From Telopea speciosissima (taxonomy: Eukaryota; Streptophyta; Magnoliopsida; Proteales; Proteaceae): a stretch of DNA of 64,000 nucleotides. Made by a program: the position numbers and the translations under genes. Each line of letters begins with the position of its first letter. Position 1 is the first letter of the stretch. A model generated the notes under the pieces. That model saw only the letters and a list, made by a program, of their open reading frames with translations. It was not told the DNA's origin and ran no database searches. Of this stretch, positions 1-12,004 are shown one piece after another. Location: contig NC_057926.1 of the NCBI RefSeq assembly GCF_018873765.1, positions 46,243,043 to 46,307,042 of the forward strand. Reading direction: 5' to 3'.

Positions 1-775
1 CTACATCAAATATCTGGGATCAATCGTAACTAAGGATGATGACATTGAAGACGACGTCGCCTAGAGGATTAAAATAGGGTAGATGAAGTGGAGAAGTGCA
101 TCGGAGTTGTGTGTGATCAGCGTATCCCTTTAAAGCTTAGAGCAGCTATGATGTATGGTGCAGAATGCTGGGCTACGAAGAAGTGTCATATAAATAAACT
201 TGGCGTTGCAAAGATGAGGATGTTGAGATGGATCTTTGGGATAACTAGGAAGGATAAAGTAAGGAATGACCCTATTAGATCTGGCTGGGAGTAGCTCTGA
301 TTCATGATAAGCTTAGAGAGGGTCGGTTGAGGTGGCACGGCCAGGTTCAATGGAGGCCTTCGGATGCCCCAGTTCGAAGGAACGACCTGATTCAGATTGA
401 GGAACCAAAAGAGTTAGAGGCAGGCCTAAGATAACCATAGAAGAAGTGAAGAAAGACATGCTTAGCTTAGACCTGCTCCTTCTATGACTTCAAATAGAGC
501 TGATTGGAGAGCAAAGATCCACGTGGCTGACCCCATTTAGTTGGGCTATAATGTTGGGACGCTGTTGTTGTAATACACACGTTTCTTGAGGTCAGGAGCA
601 GGATGTTGAGGAGTTAAGATGTGATTCGTAGTTAAGTTGGGTTGATGCCCTAGAGTTTGTGTCGTTGTTGTGTTCCCCTTCGCCATTCCTTTTTATATTA
701 ATATTCTGTTTCTACTGGGATCCATGTAGCCGACCCCATTTATTTGGGATAAGGCTGAGTAGTTGTTGTGGTGGC
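1..775 (+). pseudogene. RTE-type LINE 3' end, decayed
   Basis: Conceptual translation in shifting frames gives the C-terminal part of a plant RTE-like reverse transcriptase: YLGSIVTKDD at the very start, then GVVCDQRIPLKLR, MMYGAECWA, MRMLRWIFGITRKDKVRN, LRWHGQVQ and RGRPKITIEEV. An in-frame TAG near 62 and several frame changes break it. A short stretch matching KFYRT in the second copy (51585-52430) is missing. After the coding part comes the tail ATGTAGCCGACCCCATTTATTTGGGATAAGGCTGAG with TTG-rich repeats at about 720-770, which is the usual 3' end of plant RTE LINEs. The element continues left of the window. It has no function now. Confidence 0.85.
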
Positions 776-1359
776 ATGTGGTAAAATCATTTTTGACTAT
801 ATGGAGAAAAGATCCACGACTACTAGATTATAATGTGAACAAGAAGTCCTTGTAATTTGAGCACCAACTTACACTACCATGTAGCAAGTAAATTGATATT
901 AGCAGAAGGGCGTTTGGCTTTGGCACAGATGGTTCCTTTCTATGTGTGTGTTACCCCTTGATTTGAGGCACATGGAAGGATGATTTTATCCATTCTATTT
1001 GCTGGATAATAGGGACCCAATGGTATGTTCATGTCCAATTTTGTGGGCCAACTTAGCTATATGCCCTTACCATGTTTACCCTTTCAATTTTAGCTCTAAA
1101 AAAATTTTGCAATTTTAGGGTGAATCACCAAATTTTTTTTCGTGCATGACACTTCTTGGGGTGCCAAATTAAGCTTGTTGAATAGATTGATATATGTACA
1201 TGGCAGCTTTTGTGGAATCCTGAAAGGTCCCCATATTGCCCTTGCCATCATCTATTCTCATGGTAAGTATTGCCACATGGTGAAAATAAAGCCCTCTTTT
1301 TGACACTGTTTTGAGTCTGTTTGACCTAAAAAGAAATAGGAGAATTATTATTATTATTA

Positions 1360-1513
1360 GGGAAAAGTTTTCATACACGGCTGTGTAAGCCATGTATGTG
1401 AGAGGGTGGGAGTTTCAAGGCATTAATTAATGGTTGGGGGTTTATGACTATTACAACTCTTTGTGAGAGGGGCCATGCATATGCTTACACGGCCGTGTAT
1501 GAAAACTTCCCCC
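1360..1513. mobile_element. Tourist-like MITE with ~30-bp terminal inverted repeats
   Basis: The left end GGGAAAAGTTTTCATACACG matches the reverse complement of the right end (CGTGTATGAAAACTTCCCCC); the similarity continues for about 30 bases with few mismatches. Both sides are flanked by TTATTATTATTA, so a TTA target duplication is likely. About 150 bp with a TTA/TAA target suggests a PIF/Harbinger (Tourist) MITE. Related interior sequence (CATGTGAGAGGG, GGTCTATGACTGTT) appears near 30350-30420. Confidence 0.75.
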
Positions 1514-1549
1514 TTATTATTATTATCATAGAGGTCTGTTATTTTTCCA

Positions 1550-2010
1550 ACTGTCACTAGGCATCTATTCTGTCACGTGGATAAGATGATATGTCCATTC
1601 CAACCGTTGGATAGAGAGGACATGGTCTAGATTAGCCACATGTCAAATTTCAGACTCTAATTCAATCAATATTCCCTTTTGTATTGGCACACATTCTGTG
1701 TGTGTTCAGGCATGTGTACCAGTACTCTAGATGTTACTGTGCACTCTCCCAACTTTGAGTGGGAATAGACGGTTTAGATTATAAAAAATCATAAAAAATT
1801 GATGGCTCATATTTATCTTGTGATTTTCGGAAAAATCACCTTCCATTGTTACATGGATAACTACCCAAAAAGTAATATATTGATGGCTGAAATTACGAGG
1901 AATAAGGTGAAATCTGAGAGAGTTGAGATTGGTTATGGAATTTTGATATGTGTCATCTTGACTATTATTGACATGACACATCTTGATTCCAAAGTGTCCT
2001 TGTGATGTAC
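1550..2010 (+). repeat. Dispersed repeat, copy 1 of 3
   Basis: The stretch GGATAGAGAGGACATGG...GATTAGCCACATGTCAAATTTCAGACTCTAATTC is closely similar to 37125-37210 and, more distantly, to 55385-55450. Downstream text about a ~20-bp word followed by ACTGTGCACTCTCC is also shared. No coding capacity is visible. It looks like a non-autonomous repeat family of unknown class. Confidence 0.5.
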
Positions 2011-2984
2011 TCTGTACAATAGCAACTTGCACTGAAGCTCTTGTTCATGCAAGGCCAGATGCCATTGTGCTTGGTACATTTGAAGAATGAATGGTGAATG
2101 GTCCTTCAATTTGCTTAACCTTTAACATGTCTAGTGAATACGAGTGGGAGAAATAGGTCCTTAATTTCCATTGTTAAGTGGGTAGTGTAGAGATGACCAT
2201 GTCCTATTTGGAGCTGCCACATGTCCAGATCTGTACAAAAGATTCACATGTTTATTTTCTAGGCTGATCAGAGAGTTGGACACATACAATTTTCAAGGGG
2301 GCCCTAGACAGGAATTCTGGTATACACTGGACACAGCTAATTCTCCCCAAGCATACCATATTTATTAGGCTACTGACATATTTCACTCCCAATTGTATAT
2401 TGTTTGATTATGCTAGCGTTCTTTTTGGGCTATGGGTGACAATCAGGTAGGTTTTGATGGTTTAAGTTGGGTGCCTTGGGCAATAAGTTTGACTTGAATC
2501 CTGAGTCCACTCAGTTATTAAATGGGAAGGGATAGGCATGCCCAAGCCCATGTGAGTGGTAGTGTGGGTTTTGGGCCTGCATGGATTTTTTAAAATAAGA
2601 AGTAAAGGAATTCCTACCTCGATGTGCACACTGATGAGGCGTGCCACGGATCTCAGCTGTGCAGTTGGCCCCATGCCAATAGAAAAATTGGGACATTTGG
2701 CCCACTGCACGGTGGAGATCCTAGCTGTGCATCATCTGACAGAGCATCAGCTTAGCATAATCCTGAGTAGTGAATAATATTTTAACCTAATATTATATGA
2801 AGGTCAACATGTTATTAGTGTTGAAACATGAATAGGGTGTGGGTGTTTGTGACTATTTAATAATGGAGCTGGCGGGCCACACCTAATAGCAGGCTTTTTA
2901 TTAGCTGGCCAAGCTGAGAATTGCCTCCCTTAGCTGACTTAATTTGTGTTTAAATTTTCTACTTACATTGTCCTGCATTGTACT

Positions 2985-4333
2985 GATGGCCCTTGAATTT
3001 TTGGCTTTCGCATTCTGCCAGACTCTTCTTAATGCTTCAACGCTTCCCTGTTGAGTCAAAAGGTCGAAGAAAGAAGTTACAGGAGGTATTTTTAGACTGT
3101 TTAACTTTTGCAGGCACTCTATATCTTCTAGCTACCCATTTATTTATTTATTCTTTGTTTTCTGGTTTGTACAGGTTGGCTATGTGACCACCATATGTTT
3201 CACATGTTTCGTAGTAAGATGTATCGTGGTGAGTGTTCTGTGTTCTACTGGCATTTTTCAGTAGTATTGTATAATGCTTACTATTTTTAATGACTCACTC
3301 ATGATAGGAATGGTTTTTGGTGTTGTACAAAAAAGACGGTATCTATTGCTTCTGATTAGTTGAAACCATCTCGCATGCTTTGATTTCAACTGATCAATGG
3401 CTATGGCAACATATCAATACCATTAAGTACGGTACCAATGAATGTATCTAACTTGCACACTGATTCCAATCTTCATATGTGACAGGTATGCTTCAGTGCA
3501 TTCGATAAAGCTGCTGATCTTGATGTTTTGAATCATCCAGTACTAAACTTCATATACTACCTCGTAAGTTTGGTTTATCTTTGGACAATTGGTTATGTGA
3601 AATGATGTTAAAGTAGCATTGGGAAGGTTGAGATTAGGAAATGTGACTTCTTAACCCCTTACGCAGGCTGTCAACTAGTGGCAAGCTTCCATATTGGCAA
3701 ACTTGCCCTTGAAAATATGAAAAAAAATGAAAGCCCTTGAACTAGTTAGTGAATCTTCAGATCAGATCAGGTCAGGTCAGGTTACTAGAAGAGCAATGGA
3801 ACTGTGGATTGGTGGGCTCCAAAACTAGCTTTGTTCTCTCTCTTATTTTCAATTTAATATTCATTTTCTGAAAAAATTAGAATAACAAACATGACTCCTT
3901 AATGGCTTATGTCAACTATATGAGCAGATTTGTTATTCTGGAAGGAAATCTCCTATTTTGTTTCTCTAGGAAATAGGTGCTAGGATTTGTCAAGTAACTG
4001 ATGCTTATGTTAGTTGGTAACATTAATTAACCCATTCTTTTTCAAAATGTTTTTGGAGTACAATTTATCCTTGGAGGAATATGTAGCTGTCATTTATTCC
4101 TCTTGAGGGAGGTTGAATAGTTGAAAACATATGATGCAGACTCTTCCTAGGTTATGGATATGACCTTGCTCTTTGCAACTTTGTTGGCAGCAGGATTAAA
4201 GAGGGATTTTTTTTTCTTTTTTCTGTGCCACTGTCTACAGTTGGTGGAGATTCTACCCTCTATTCTGGTCCTCTTCATTTTGAGGAAGCTTCCTCCCAAG
4301 CGCGGTATCACTCAGTATCACCCCATCCGCTGA
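2985..4333 (+). pseudogene. TOM1/TOM3-like (DUF1084) membrane protein gene, 3' half only
   Basis: Four exons of the C-terminal half of a tobamovirus-multiplication-protein-1-like family member are present. About 2985-3085 gives [22 protein letters not shown]. 3175-3228 gives [18 protein letters not shown], and 3486-3563 gives [19 protein letters not shown] and FIYYL. 4241-4333 gives [16 protein letters not shown] and GITQYHPIR, then TGA. All junctions have GT/AG (for example CAGGAG|GTATTT and TCTACAG|TTGGTGG). In the family this is a multi-pass tonoplast protein, a host component with GPCR-like topology. The first visible exon reads ALEFLAFAF before RLFLML instead of the expected ALGFLLYGG, consistent with a small insertion and frameshift. 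The N-terminal exons are absent upstream. I read it as a truncated duplicate. A gene with distant upstream exons beyond the window start is less likely. Confidence 0.8.
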
Positions 4334-7190
4334 CATGATTGAAGAGGTTATTTGATACATGGGAGAACCTGCGAAGCAGGGACTAATGGATGGCTTGGTC
4401 TTGGAAAAGCTCATCTGTCCTCTAAAATGGAGATGCAATTAAGGGTATCAAGACATAACTTCTGTGCATATATCAGACACCGTGCTCAACTTCTAGCATC
4501 TAAACAAGGGGTCTGGTCTGTTTCTTTTAAGCACTGTAGATTTGTGAAAAAGAAATATCTTGGTAAGAAGTGTTGTGAATTCTGATGACCCATTTTAGTG
4601 TAACTGTTGCTTGGTTTTTGTTTATATAATAGATGTTATACGATGGCATACTGTGTTGGGTCCCTATATATTCTGCTAATCTTTTGTTCTATGCAATGAT
4701 ACAAACCAGCAAGATGTTTTCCTCTTGTTAAACCGCGTTTAAATACAGCATAATAGTCAATAATCAATGCTTCTTGAAATCATTTCAAAGTATTCTTTAA
4801 ATGTCTTTTGTAAACAAAAACCGAGCAATCCAAAAGGCCAGGAAAAAAAAGAGGAATTCTATGCCATGCAACATAATATTACTGAGGAATTGCAACTTTA
4901 ATCATAGTCAGAGCGTGCATAATCAAATGGTTGCAGCTATGATAATAGGCAGAAAGAAGATTCATACCTTGTGCTTTGTTAGTTAAACAGAATGAGGATG
5001 TCATCTGTTTAGGGTTGATTCTCTTTCCTCTCCTAGCTCCCCCCCCTTTGCAATTTTTTAGGTAAAACGAAGGACAGAGATGGAGAAAGACCTGCTTTAC
5101 AGAAAAGGGTCTCGCTGATTCACTGATCTGTGTAGTTTTCCAGGCAAATCAAATCAGAGGAAGAACCGGCTTAATAGAGATAGGGAGGATGGAGTGGGGA
5201 GAGGGAGATAGATGGTTGAGGAAATACACTGGTTTGGATCTTCTCCTATTCTACCAGTCTTCGTTTACCTAACATTCTCCCCGTGTTCTTGAATGGTAGC
5301 TTTTATTTCATTTTCAAATTTTTTTTTTTGGTACTTGATCAACTTTCCTAATGCAATTACAGCAGAGTCGGTATTGACTTAGATTGACCCTGTATCTTGT
5401 CATGGAAGTGTGGAGCAATTCATGTTTAATTAATGGGAGAGCGTTGAGAACGTTGCTCGCTCTAGGTAAGCTAGCGTGTGGCAGATACAAGTGAGGGGGG
5501 ACAGCTATGGGAAGGGGGGTTTTCACCAAGAGGGGGAGAGAGAGAGGCAGACGCATGGCTTGATAGCTTTTTCCTTAAATTGGTTATAGATACTTTATTT
5601 TTATATGATTTTCAAACAGTAATTTTTTTTATAACGGATTTTCAAACAATACACGTATAAGCTGTAGGCCCTGCCATTTATATCACTTTTTTTGTGTGGT
5701 GCACCGTCTGATGCGTCACGTAGGTGTACTAGACAGTTTATTGTACTTGAGAGGATAATTTTCTCCTCTGATGGGTATCCGACATCGGCAGATTTCATTG
5801 AACGTCGAATAAAATTTGGTAGATGTTGCTAACGACTAGTTTTATGTTTTTTTTTTTATCTAAAAGAGAGTTGGATCTTTCGACCCATTTTGGACAGATT
5901 TTTTCAAGAGATGTCTTTCCTCAATAAATAAAGGATGTCTTAGTAGTTTTTTCTTTTTATGAAAGTATAATCACACAAACCACACACCAAACCCAAAAGG
6001 TTAACCGAAGGATGTCTTAGTAGTTGTGCGTAATGTTTTTGATTGCTCTTATAAATTGGGCTGGGCTGACAGAGAGTTGTTTTTCTCACACACACACCCA
6101 CATCCAAGCCCACTTATTCATGGCTTTGATGGCTGAGTTAATAAATTTGGGGTTTTGGTGACGCATGATAAAGCCAGATTAGGTCGGTTCACTTCATATC
6201 ATGCGGCGACGGACACATTGATAAGGGTCCTGGTAAGCTACCTTAAGCCAACAACAAAGGTTGGATCGACTCCCCGTACATGAAGTTTTCTGGTGACACA
6301 CATTCTTTTGGTTCCATAAATGTCACTCCGTACTGCCATTAGGAGTGTTTAAAAGGGCATTTATAGAAGAAAAAGGACATGTTGTGATAGAATTATATGT
6401 GAAGAGTCCTTACACTCCACATACGGGAAGCTGATCCGGCCACATACCTATATGGATATGCAACATTACTAGACTACGAACATCAAATAAAAACATGGCT
6501 ACCAAAGGAGACTCCAATAATTCATTTTGGGTCCGCCACAACAAATCACACTGGGTGTGCTTAACATGGCATCATATGGACAACTGACTTCTAAGAATTG
6601 AGTCTTCTGCTAAGCTAAACTCTTCTTTTGAAAGTTAATATTGAAATATTAACTATTGTAAGCAAGTTTGATGAGCAGTTCTATTTGAAGCTCGAGGTGG
6701 CCGGAGAGTGTTCCCTACAATGCTAGCATGGGGAGGAATTTGTACACCATGTCAATGGAAAATGCGAATAATGTTATCATCCATATAGAGCCTACATGAT
6801 CAAAGCAAGACAGAGAAATTAATAAAGACTTTATTTAAAAGGGAAAAGGAAAATTAGTTATTGCATTTTCCATTCTCCCTCAGTCCAAATAGAGGAGATG
6901 ACAGAAGATTTTCCATCTGTGCCAATTGGCAACTCCCAAGTCCAATACCAAATGGAAAAACAAAAACACTTCAATGATATGAAACATTACATGAAGAGGG
7001 AAAAAGAAACAAAATGAATGAATATAAAAGACTCATTGGAAAGATTTTGCAACTTTTTTATCAGTAGCATGTGAAATTATAAAGAAAACAACAAGAACTT
7101 AAATCCACTTAGCACATAACTTCATGAAAAATATGCTAAGATTATAGGATTAAAAAAAAAAGCAAAAACATAACTGAGATTATATTTGAT
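4334..7190. other. Intergenic DNA downstream of TOM1-like remnant
   Basis: The first ~350 bases may be the former 3' UTR. The rest is AT-rich with poly-A/T runs and small purine-rich patches (for example 5160-5210). No open frame shows a domain, and no tRNA, LTR pair or clear inverted repeat was found. Confidence 0.5.
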
Positions 7191-7795
7191 ATATTAATCT
7201 TTTTTTTTTTAAACCCGAATATTATCTAGGACCCGGGGAAGCCCCTAAAGCTTTATTAAACATAAAAAAAAAAAAAAATATCAAAATACAAGGGGGGGAC
7301 ATAACCCGCCTTACCTCTACCCAAGGAGACAAACAGAACACTCTCACTGCTCAAGCTTTTCCAAAAAACCTGTAACCCAAACCCCAAATAGGAAAAAAAC
7401 AACTAAAAACAAAACATTGGTAAGCCAGCCTTATCTTCTCTGAGGATTCGGGAAAGATCAGTAGGAAGCTCCCTTTGCAACCGGAATAATGTACTACGCT
7501 CTGACTTGCAGGCCCAGAAAATCAGCAATGCAGTTACTCTCTCTATATGATAAAAACATGTTCACTTCCAGGTTATCAATCAACTAAACAGCTTCATGGG
7601 ACCACCACCAACAGTTCCATAACGGGCACACTCGCAAAGAGATAAGCCGAACAGTTGTTTTGGAATTCGAGTTAACATGGCAAACCATGTGGCCCTTGCT
7701 AGCACATAGACGAAGGCCATCGAGGAGAGCCCTCAACTCTACTTCGGTATTGGAACAAAAATACACGAGCTTGCATCTACCTGAGTACTCTCCCT
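7191..7795 (-). pseudogene. 5'-truncated L1-type LINE (RNase H-like 3' end)
   Basis: Read on the minus strand, the segment encodes an RNase H-like tail typical of plant L1 LINEs: NTEVELRALLDGLRLCASKG then HMVCHVNSNSK, followed by RESNCIADFLG with intervening stops. It runs toward lower coordinates and ends with GGTTTAAAAAAAAAAGATT near 7200, a poly(A)-like tail. The 5' boundary lies close to the stop codon of the receptor kinase (7777). The insertion therefore probably landed at, and perhaps replaced, the extreme 3' end of that gene. Stops make it non-functional. Confidence 0.75.
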
Positions 7796-10700
7796 CCATG
7801 CAAAAATTCTCCTAATGTGACTGTATGAAATGCCTCAATAGAAAATGGCTTGTGAGATGACAGCTCTTGAGACACTTGTTTCGTGGATGGCCGAGATTGG
7901 GGATTAACATTCAAGCATGTAAATGCCATTTTAAAAATTGCAACCACTGCTCCATAAGCTTCAGCTGTGAGAGGAGGGAGTCGTTGATCTAAAACATCTT
8001 TCAACATCATACTTTGTACAACTGATGATGATGATGTCAATGATGACGATGATGCCAACGATGATGAGGATGATAGTGATAAAGATGAAAGGAGCTCACC
8101 AGGGTGCCTTCCCATTAATGTTTCTATTGTTACCATGCCAAAGCTATACACATCACACTTTTCTGTCACCCTCATTGTATAAGCGAATTCTGCAAAAAAA
8201 TAGAGTTCGTCAGCTTTGTTGTGGATGTTTCTTAGACATTATATTTGAATTGTAAAATACATTTTTGGAGAGTACATTAGTTGATTACTTGGAATAAATG
8301 ATTGAAGATAGTCACATTTGTTAGACTTGTAATACATCGATGAACCTTTTGAAAATAAACTACAAAAATTACAAGATATCTTATATCATTATAACACTAA
8401 AAAAAAAAAAAAAAAAAAAAAAAAAACTAGTATTATAATAAATCAATGCTAAATCTTTTTGATGAGCACATTTATGTGTGAAATCTTCGGACATAAAACA
8501 TACATTTTATCACATTGGACAGAGTTACTCGGTGCATTCTTGTGCTTTTCAGGGTTTAGGTGAATTATTGTGCAAATGGAGGAGATGATGCTAAGAAGAT
8601 GACTTTAAGCTTTTTAGAGGTGTTAATAGTATGGATGCATAGCCCATCGAGTCAGCTTCGCAACGGTTCAAACGACACTTGATTTCGAGTTGAAACGAAG
8701 AAGTTATGGCCGTTTCCGTAACGACGCGCGAAAATGGTCTATAGGGGTTTATTTATAATTATTGACAATCGGATGGGAACAAAGTGAAGCGGAAGTTCGG
8801 ATTCCAGGGGCCTTAATGCAATTATCAGAAGTTACTTTACTATACCTGAAAGATTCCATTTGGAAGGCTCTGGACAGTCCAACTTCAACTTGAGATACCT
8901 TGGGCTCCCCAACTCCGAATTGGACAAAAATTGGGTCTATTTTGGGTGATTTTTCACAAGGAACACAATGGTGAGGCATATATAAGCATCCCATGCTCCA
9001 CGTTTTCTGAAGGATAGAATGGGTATTTTATTTATTCTTGAAGGAATCCTAGTCATCACCCTTACTCTCTCTCTCCTCCAACTTCTCAAGGGCACTTCTG
9101 AAATTCTACTTGGGATAGATTTATATTTTCTCATCTATGAAAGGTTGAAAAATCAAAGATGCTTTGATTTTATTGCTTGAAAAGATATCTACAAAGAAAA
9201 GGAAGACTTGTTAGAATCGAAGTTTACTTTTCTGTAAATGAAGGTGCCTATGAAACAATCTTCTCTTCTTCTTCTTTCTATTTTTTTCTTTTTCTTAGGA
9301 TTCAAGGCATTGTAAAGTAAAGAGAAGAGAATTATTCTCTTTTCTTAGGGAATATTTCTCCTGCACTTCCATTTTCTCTCTTCTCTTCTCTCCCCCCTAT
9401 AAATACCCCCTACCTCTCTTGTAAAAATTGTTCATTCACTTAGTGAAATTTTCTCTTCTACTCCTATTTTTTGCTTTAGTTCTTAGTTTGATCTCATAAG
9501 ATTAGCTCTTTCAAGTTCTTAATTTTGCTTTCAAAAGATTAGTTAATGGTTGTAATAGGATTAGTTTATGCTTTAATGTCTTTAATATGATTGTAATAGT
9601 TTTAGTGTAAAGCTTCCTAGTCTAAGCTTCTATATTGATGACAAGACTAGGAGATTTAGAAGAGGAGGCCATGGTAAGTTCATGCAAGTATTCATTCAAG
9701 CTTCTTCAATTAATCCGGTTCAAGCACACCTAGGTTTGCATTCTCTAAACTCTCACTCTCAGTCTCTTCTTCTCCCTCTATTTCTTTTATTTTTCTTATG
9801 GATTACTTTGTTTATGTGGTTATTTTGTTTATGTGGATGTGGATGTGTGGCTGCATTTTTATTACTTCCAACTTGGTAGTAAAGGATTTTATTTTTAATT
9901 ACTCCCAATTTGCGTTAGTTTGATAGGTTAGATGTTCATGTGTTAGGACGCCAACTTAATCCTATAGATGCGTAATTTGTTAGATCCTTGTGAGTTAGGA
10001 TCCGTTAATTTAATTACCATTAATTTAGTAATTTAAGTAATTTGGTTCACTTTGCATTACTTTTAAGATTAGTTAAATAGAGTGGCGTATATCTCCTCGT
10101 GTTCGACCCGTAGCTACGATTGACCCGTACGCTTGTTGTTTTATTTTAACTCAAACATTTTTCTATAAAAAATGTGCACATTAAAAAAAAGTATTACAAA
10201 AAAAATTCAGATAAATAATAAAAGTTGTTTTAAAAACAATGTGTTATAACATATCAATGTTAAATTTCTCAATAAAACTATTCATATAGATAAATTTAAA
10301 ATAAAAGTTCTATTTTTTCATAATTGATTAAATTATGATAACCTTAGTAAAGAAAACCAAGGAATACAACTATAACACTATTAATTAAGAGCTCATTATT
10401 GAGACATACAATGTTTTGTGCTGTAAGTAAAGGAAAGAAATGTATTACTTGGAGCAAGATAGCCATAAGTGCCTGCAAGAGAAGTCCAATTACTTGAATC
10501 AGGCATTAGAAGCCTTGCAATGCCAAAGTCTGACACACGAGCCTCATACTCTAAATCCAACAAAATATTGCTACCTGATATATCTCTATGAATAATTGGT
10601 GGTGAACAATCATGGTGCATGTAAGATAGCGCGTCGGCTACACCTTTAATTACACTTATTCTCTTGCTCCAATCCAACTTTGTTGCCCTCTCCACATCTC

Positions 10701-11894
10701 CTAGGATATTCGCCAAACTTCCCCTTTCCAAATACTCATAAACCAAAAATGAGTGCCGCGCATGTGAACAAAAACCATAAAATTTCACAATGTTCCGGTG
10801 TCGTATTTCAGTTAATGCACGGACTTCATTTGTAAAATGTTTTTTATTGACCTTTTCAGCATCTTCTGGTAATGGATGAAGCTTCTTCACATCTACCACT
10901 TGACCAGTTGATAAAGTTGCTTTGTAAACACTTCCATATCCTCCCTTCCCAATGCAATGCTTGTCATCAAAGTTTTCAGTGGCTTCAACGATATTTTCAT
11001 GCACAATTCTACCATCATAGCTACATATGGCAAATAGATTTCCATGATCAGTTCTTTCTGTTTGTCCCATTTCTATCTTTTTCTTTGCTTTTTTTTGAAA
11101 AACAAAAGCAATTCCTATAACTATGGATAATAGAAACATTGCACTCAAAATAGGAAGTAAGATACAAATGATAAGCGCGTGTTTCTTTCCAGTATTCCTC
11201 TTTTCTATCATTGAGGAATTGCAAGAGGGCAAACCTTTTGAAGCATTGCCACACAATGCTTTATTGTTTGTGAAAGCCTCTCTAGGAGCATTTTCGAAGG
11301 CTTTAATTTTGGGAATCGGACCTTCCAATTCATTGTATGATATGTCAATGGATGTCAAACTCAACATTTGTTCCAAAGATGAGGGAATGAAACCCGAGAG
11401 CATATTGTATGAGAGATTTAAAGTTTCCAGACTACGCAATTGCCCAATCTCTGATGGTATCTCACCCAAGAGTTGATTATGACTAAGATCCATTAGAATT
11501 TGTAGTGAAATCAAGTTACCCATTTGTCTTGGAATGCTTCCATTAAATCTATTCTTACCCAAGTGTAGGTAAATCATTTTGAAGCAATCTCCTAGCTGCT
11601 CCGGAATAGGTCCGGTTAGATTGTTGGTTGACAGGTCAAGATATTCTAAGTTAGACAACTTTCCAAATTCCGATGACAACCTACCTGACAAATGGTTATG
11701 ACTCAAATTCAGGATTGACAAAGCCTTCATTCTCCATAATTCCTTTGGAATCTCTCCAATTAAACGGTTGGAAGAAAGGTCAAGTCGTTGTAGTGGAGAT
11801 GACTTCCTTGCAAGCTCTAGAGGTATCCTACCAGTAATGTCATTGTTTGACATCCGTAGGCTTGTAAGATTTGGGCACTTTCTCCAATTTGATG
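7777..11894 (-). CDS. LRR receptor-like kinase (MIK2-like), 5' part missing in gap
   Basis: Two exons are visible. Exon A (11894-10449) has about seven plant LRRs (LxxLxLSxNxLxGxIP), a Cys-containing cap ([12 protein letters not shown]), a membrane segment ([20 protein letters not shown]) and most of the kinase: [25 protein letters not shown]. Exon B (8189-7777) completes the kinase with [15 protein letters not shown] and [10 protein letters not shown]. The intron uses CCAA|GTAATA and TTTTTTGCAG|AATTCG. The order matches LRR-XI/XII receptors such as MIK2, which sense peptides at the plasma membrane. Two normally conserved residues differ. The VAVKK motif reads VDVKK. The codon rebuilt across the splice gives APK, not APE. 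A serine run coded by TCA/ATC triplets follows HPGELL. The signal peptide and N-terminal LRRs are lost in the 100-N gap. The gene may be a weak or dead kinase or an early pseudogene. Confidence 0.85.
8399..8427. repeat. Poly(A) run of about 29 bases
   Basis: Uninterrupted A run within the kinase intron, 30 bases before the LTR-like element starts. It may be a retroelement tail or simple slippage. Confidence 0.9.
8460..10183 (+). mobile_element. Solo-LTR-like element inside the kinase intron
   Basis: The segment starts TGATGAGCACATTTATGTG and ends AAAATGTGCACATTA, imperfect inverted termini of the kind found on long LTRs. Inside are CAACGGTTCAAACGACACTTG and GAAACGAAGAAGTTATGGCCG, words I associate with LTRs of plant Gypsy-type elements. 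A TATA box CCCTATAAATACCCCC lies at 9398-9405, followed by a pyrimidine-rich leader. TCGTGTTCGACCCGTAGC lies near the 3' end. No protein domain is present. I saw no clear target-site duplication, so the ends are approximate. It lies antisense to the kinase gene. Confidence 0.55.
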
Positions 11895-11994
11895 NNNNNN
11901 NNNNNNNNNNNNNNNNNNNNNNNNNNNNNNNNNNNNNNNNNNNNNNNNNNNNNNNNNNNNNNNNNNNNNNNNNNNNNNNNNNNNNNNNNNNNNN
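11895..11994. other. Assembly gap of exactly 100 N
   Basis: A run of 100 N, the conventional placeholder for a gap of unknown size. It separates the LRR coding exon on the left from the satellite-like array on the right, so true distance and adjacency are not established. Confidence 0.99.
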
Positions 11995-12004
11995 ATTTGT
12001 TTTA

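Larger units (their letters stand above)
776..2983. other. AT-rich intergenic DNA between LINE and TOM1-like remnant
   Basis: I see no gene here. The short open frames have no recognisable domains and overlap on both strands. The stretch holds a Tourist-like MITE (1360-1513) and a copy of a dispersed repeat (about 1550-2010). The upstream exons expected for the TOM1-like gene were looked for and not found. Confidence 0.6.

Noticed and set aside
10872..11476. Plus-strand frames opposite the receptor kinase
   Set aside because: Shadows of the minus-strand LRR/kinase coding sequence.
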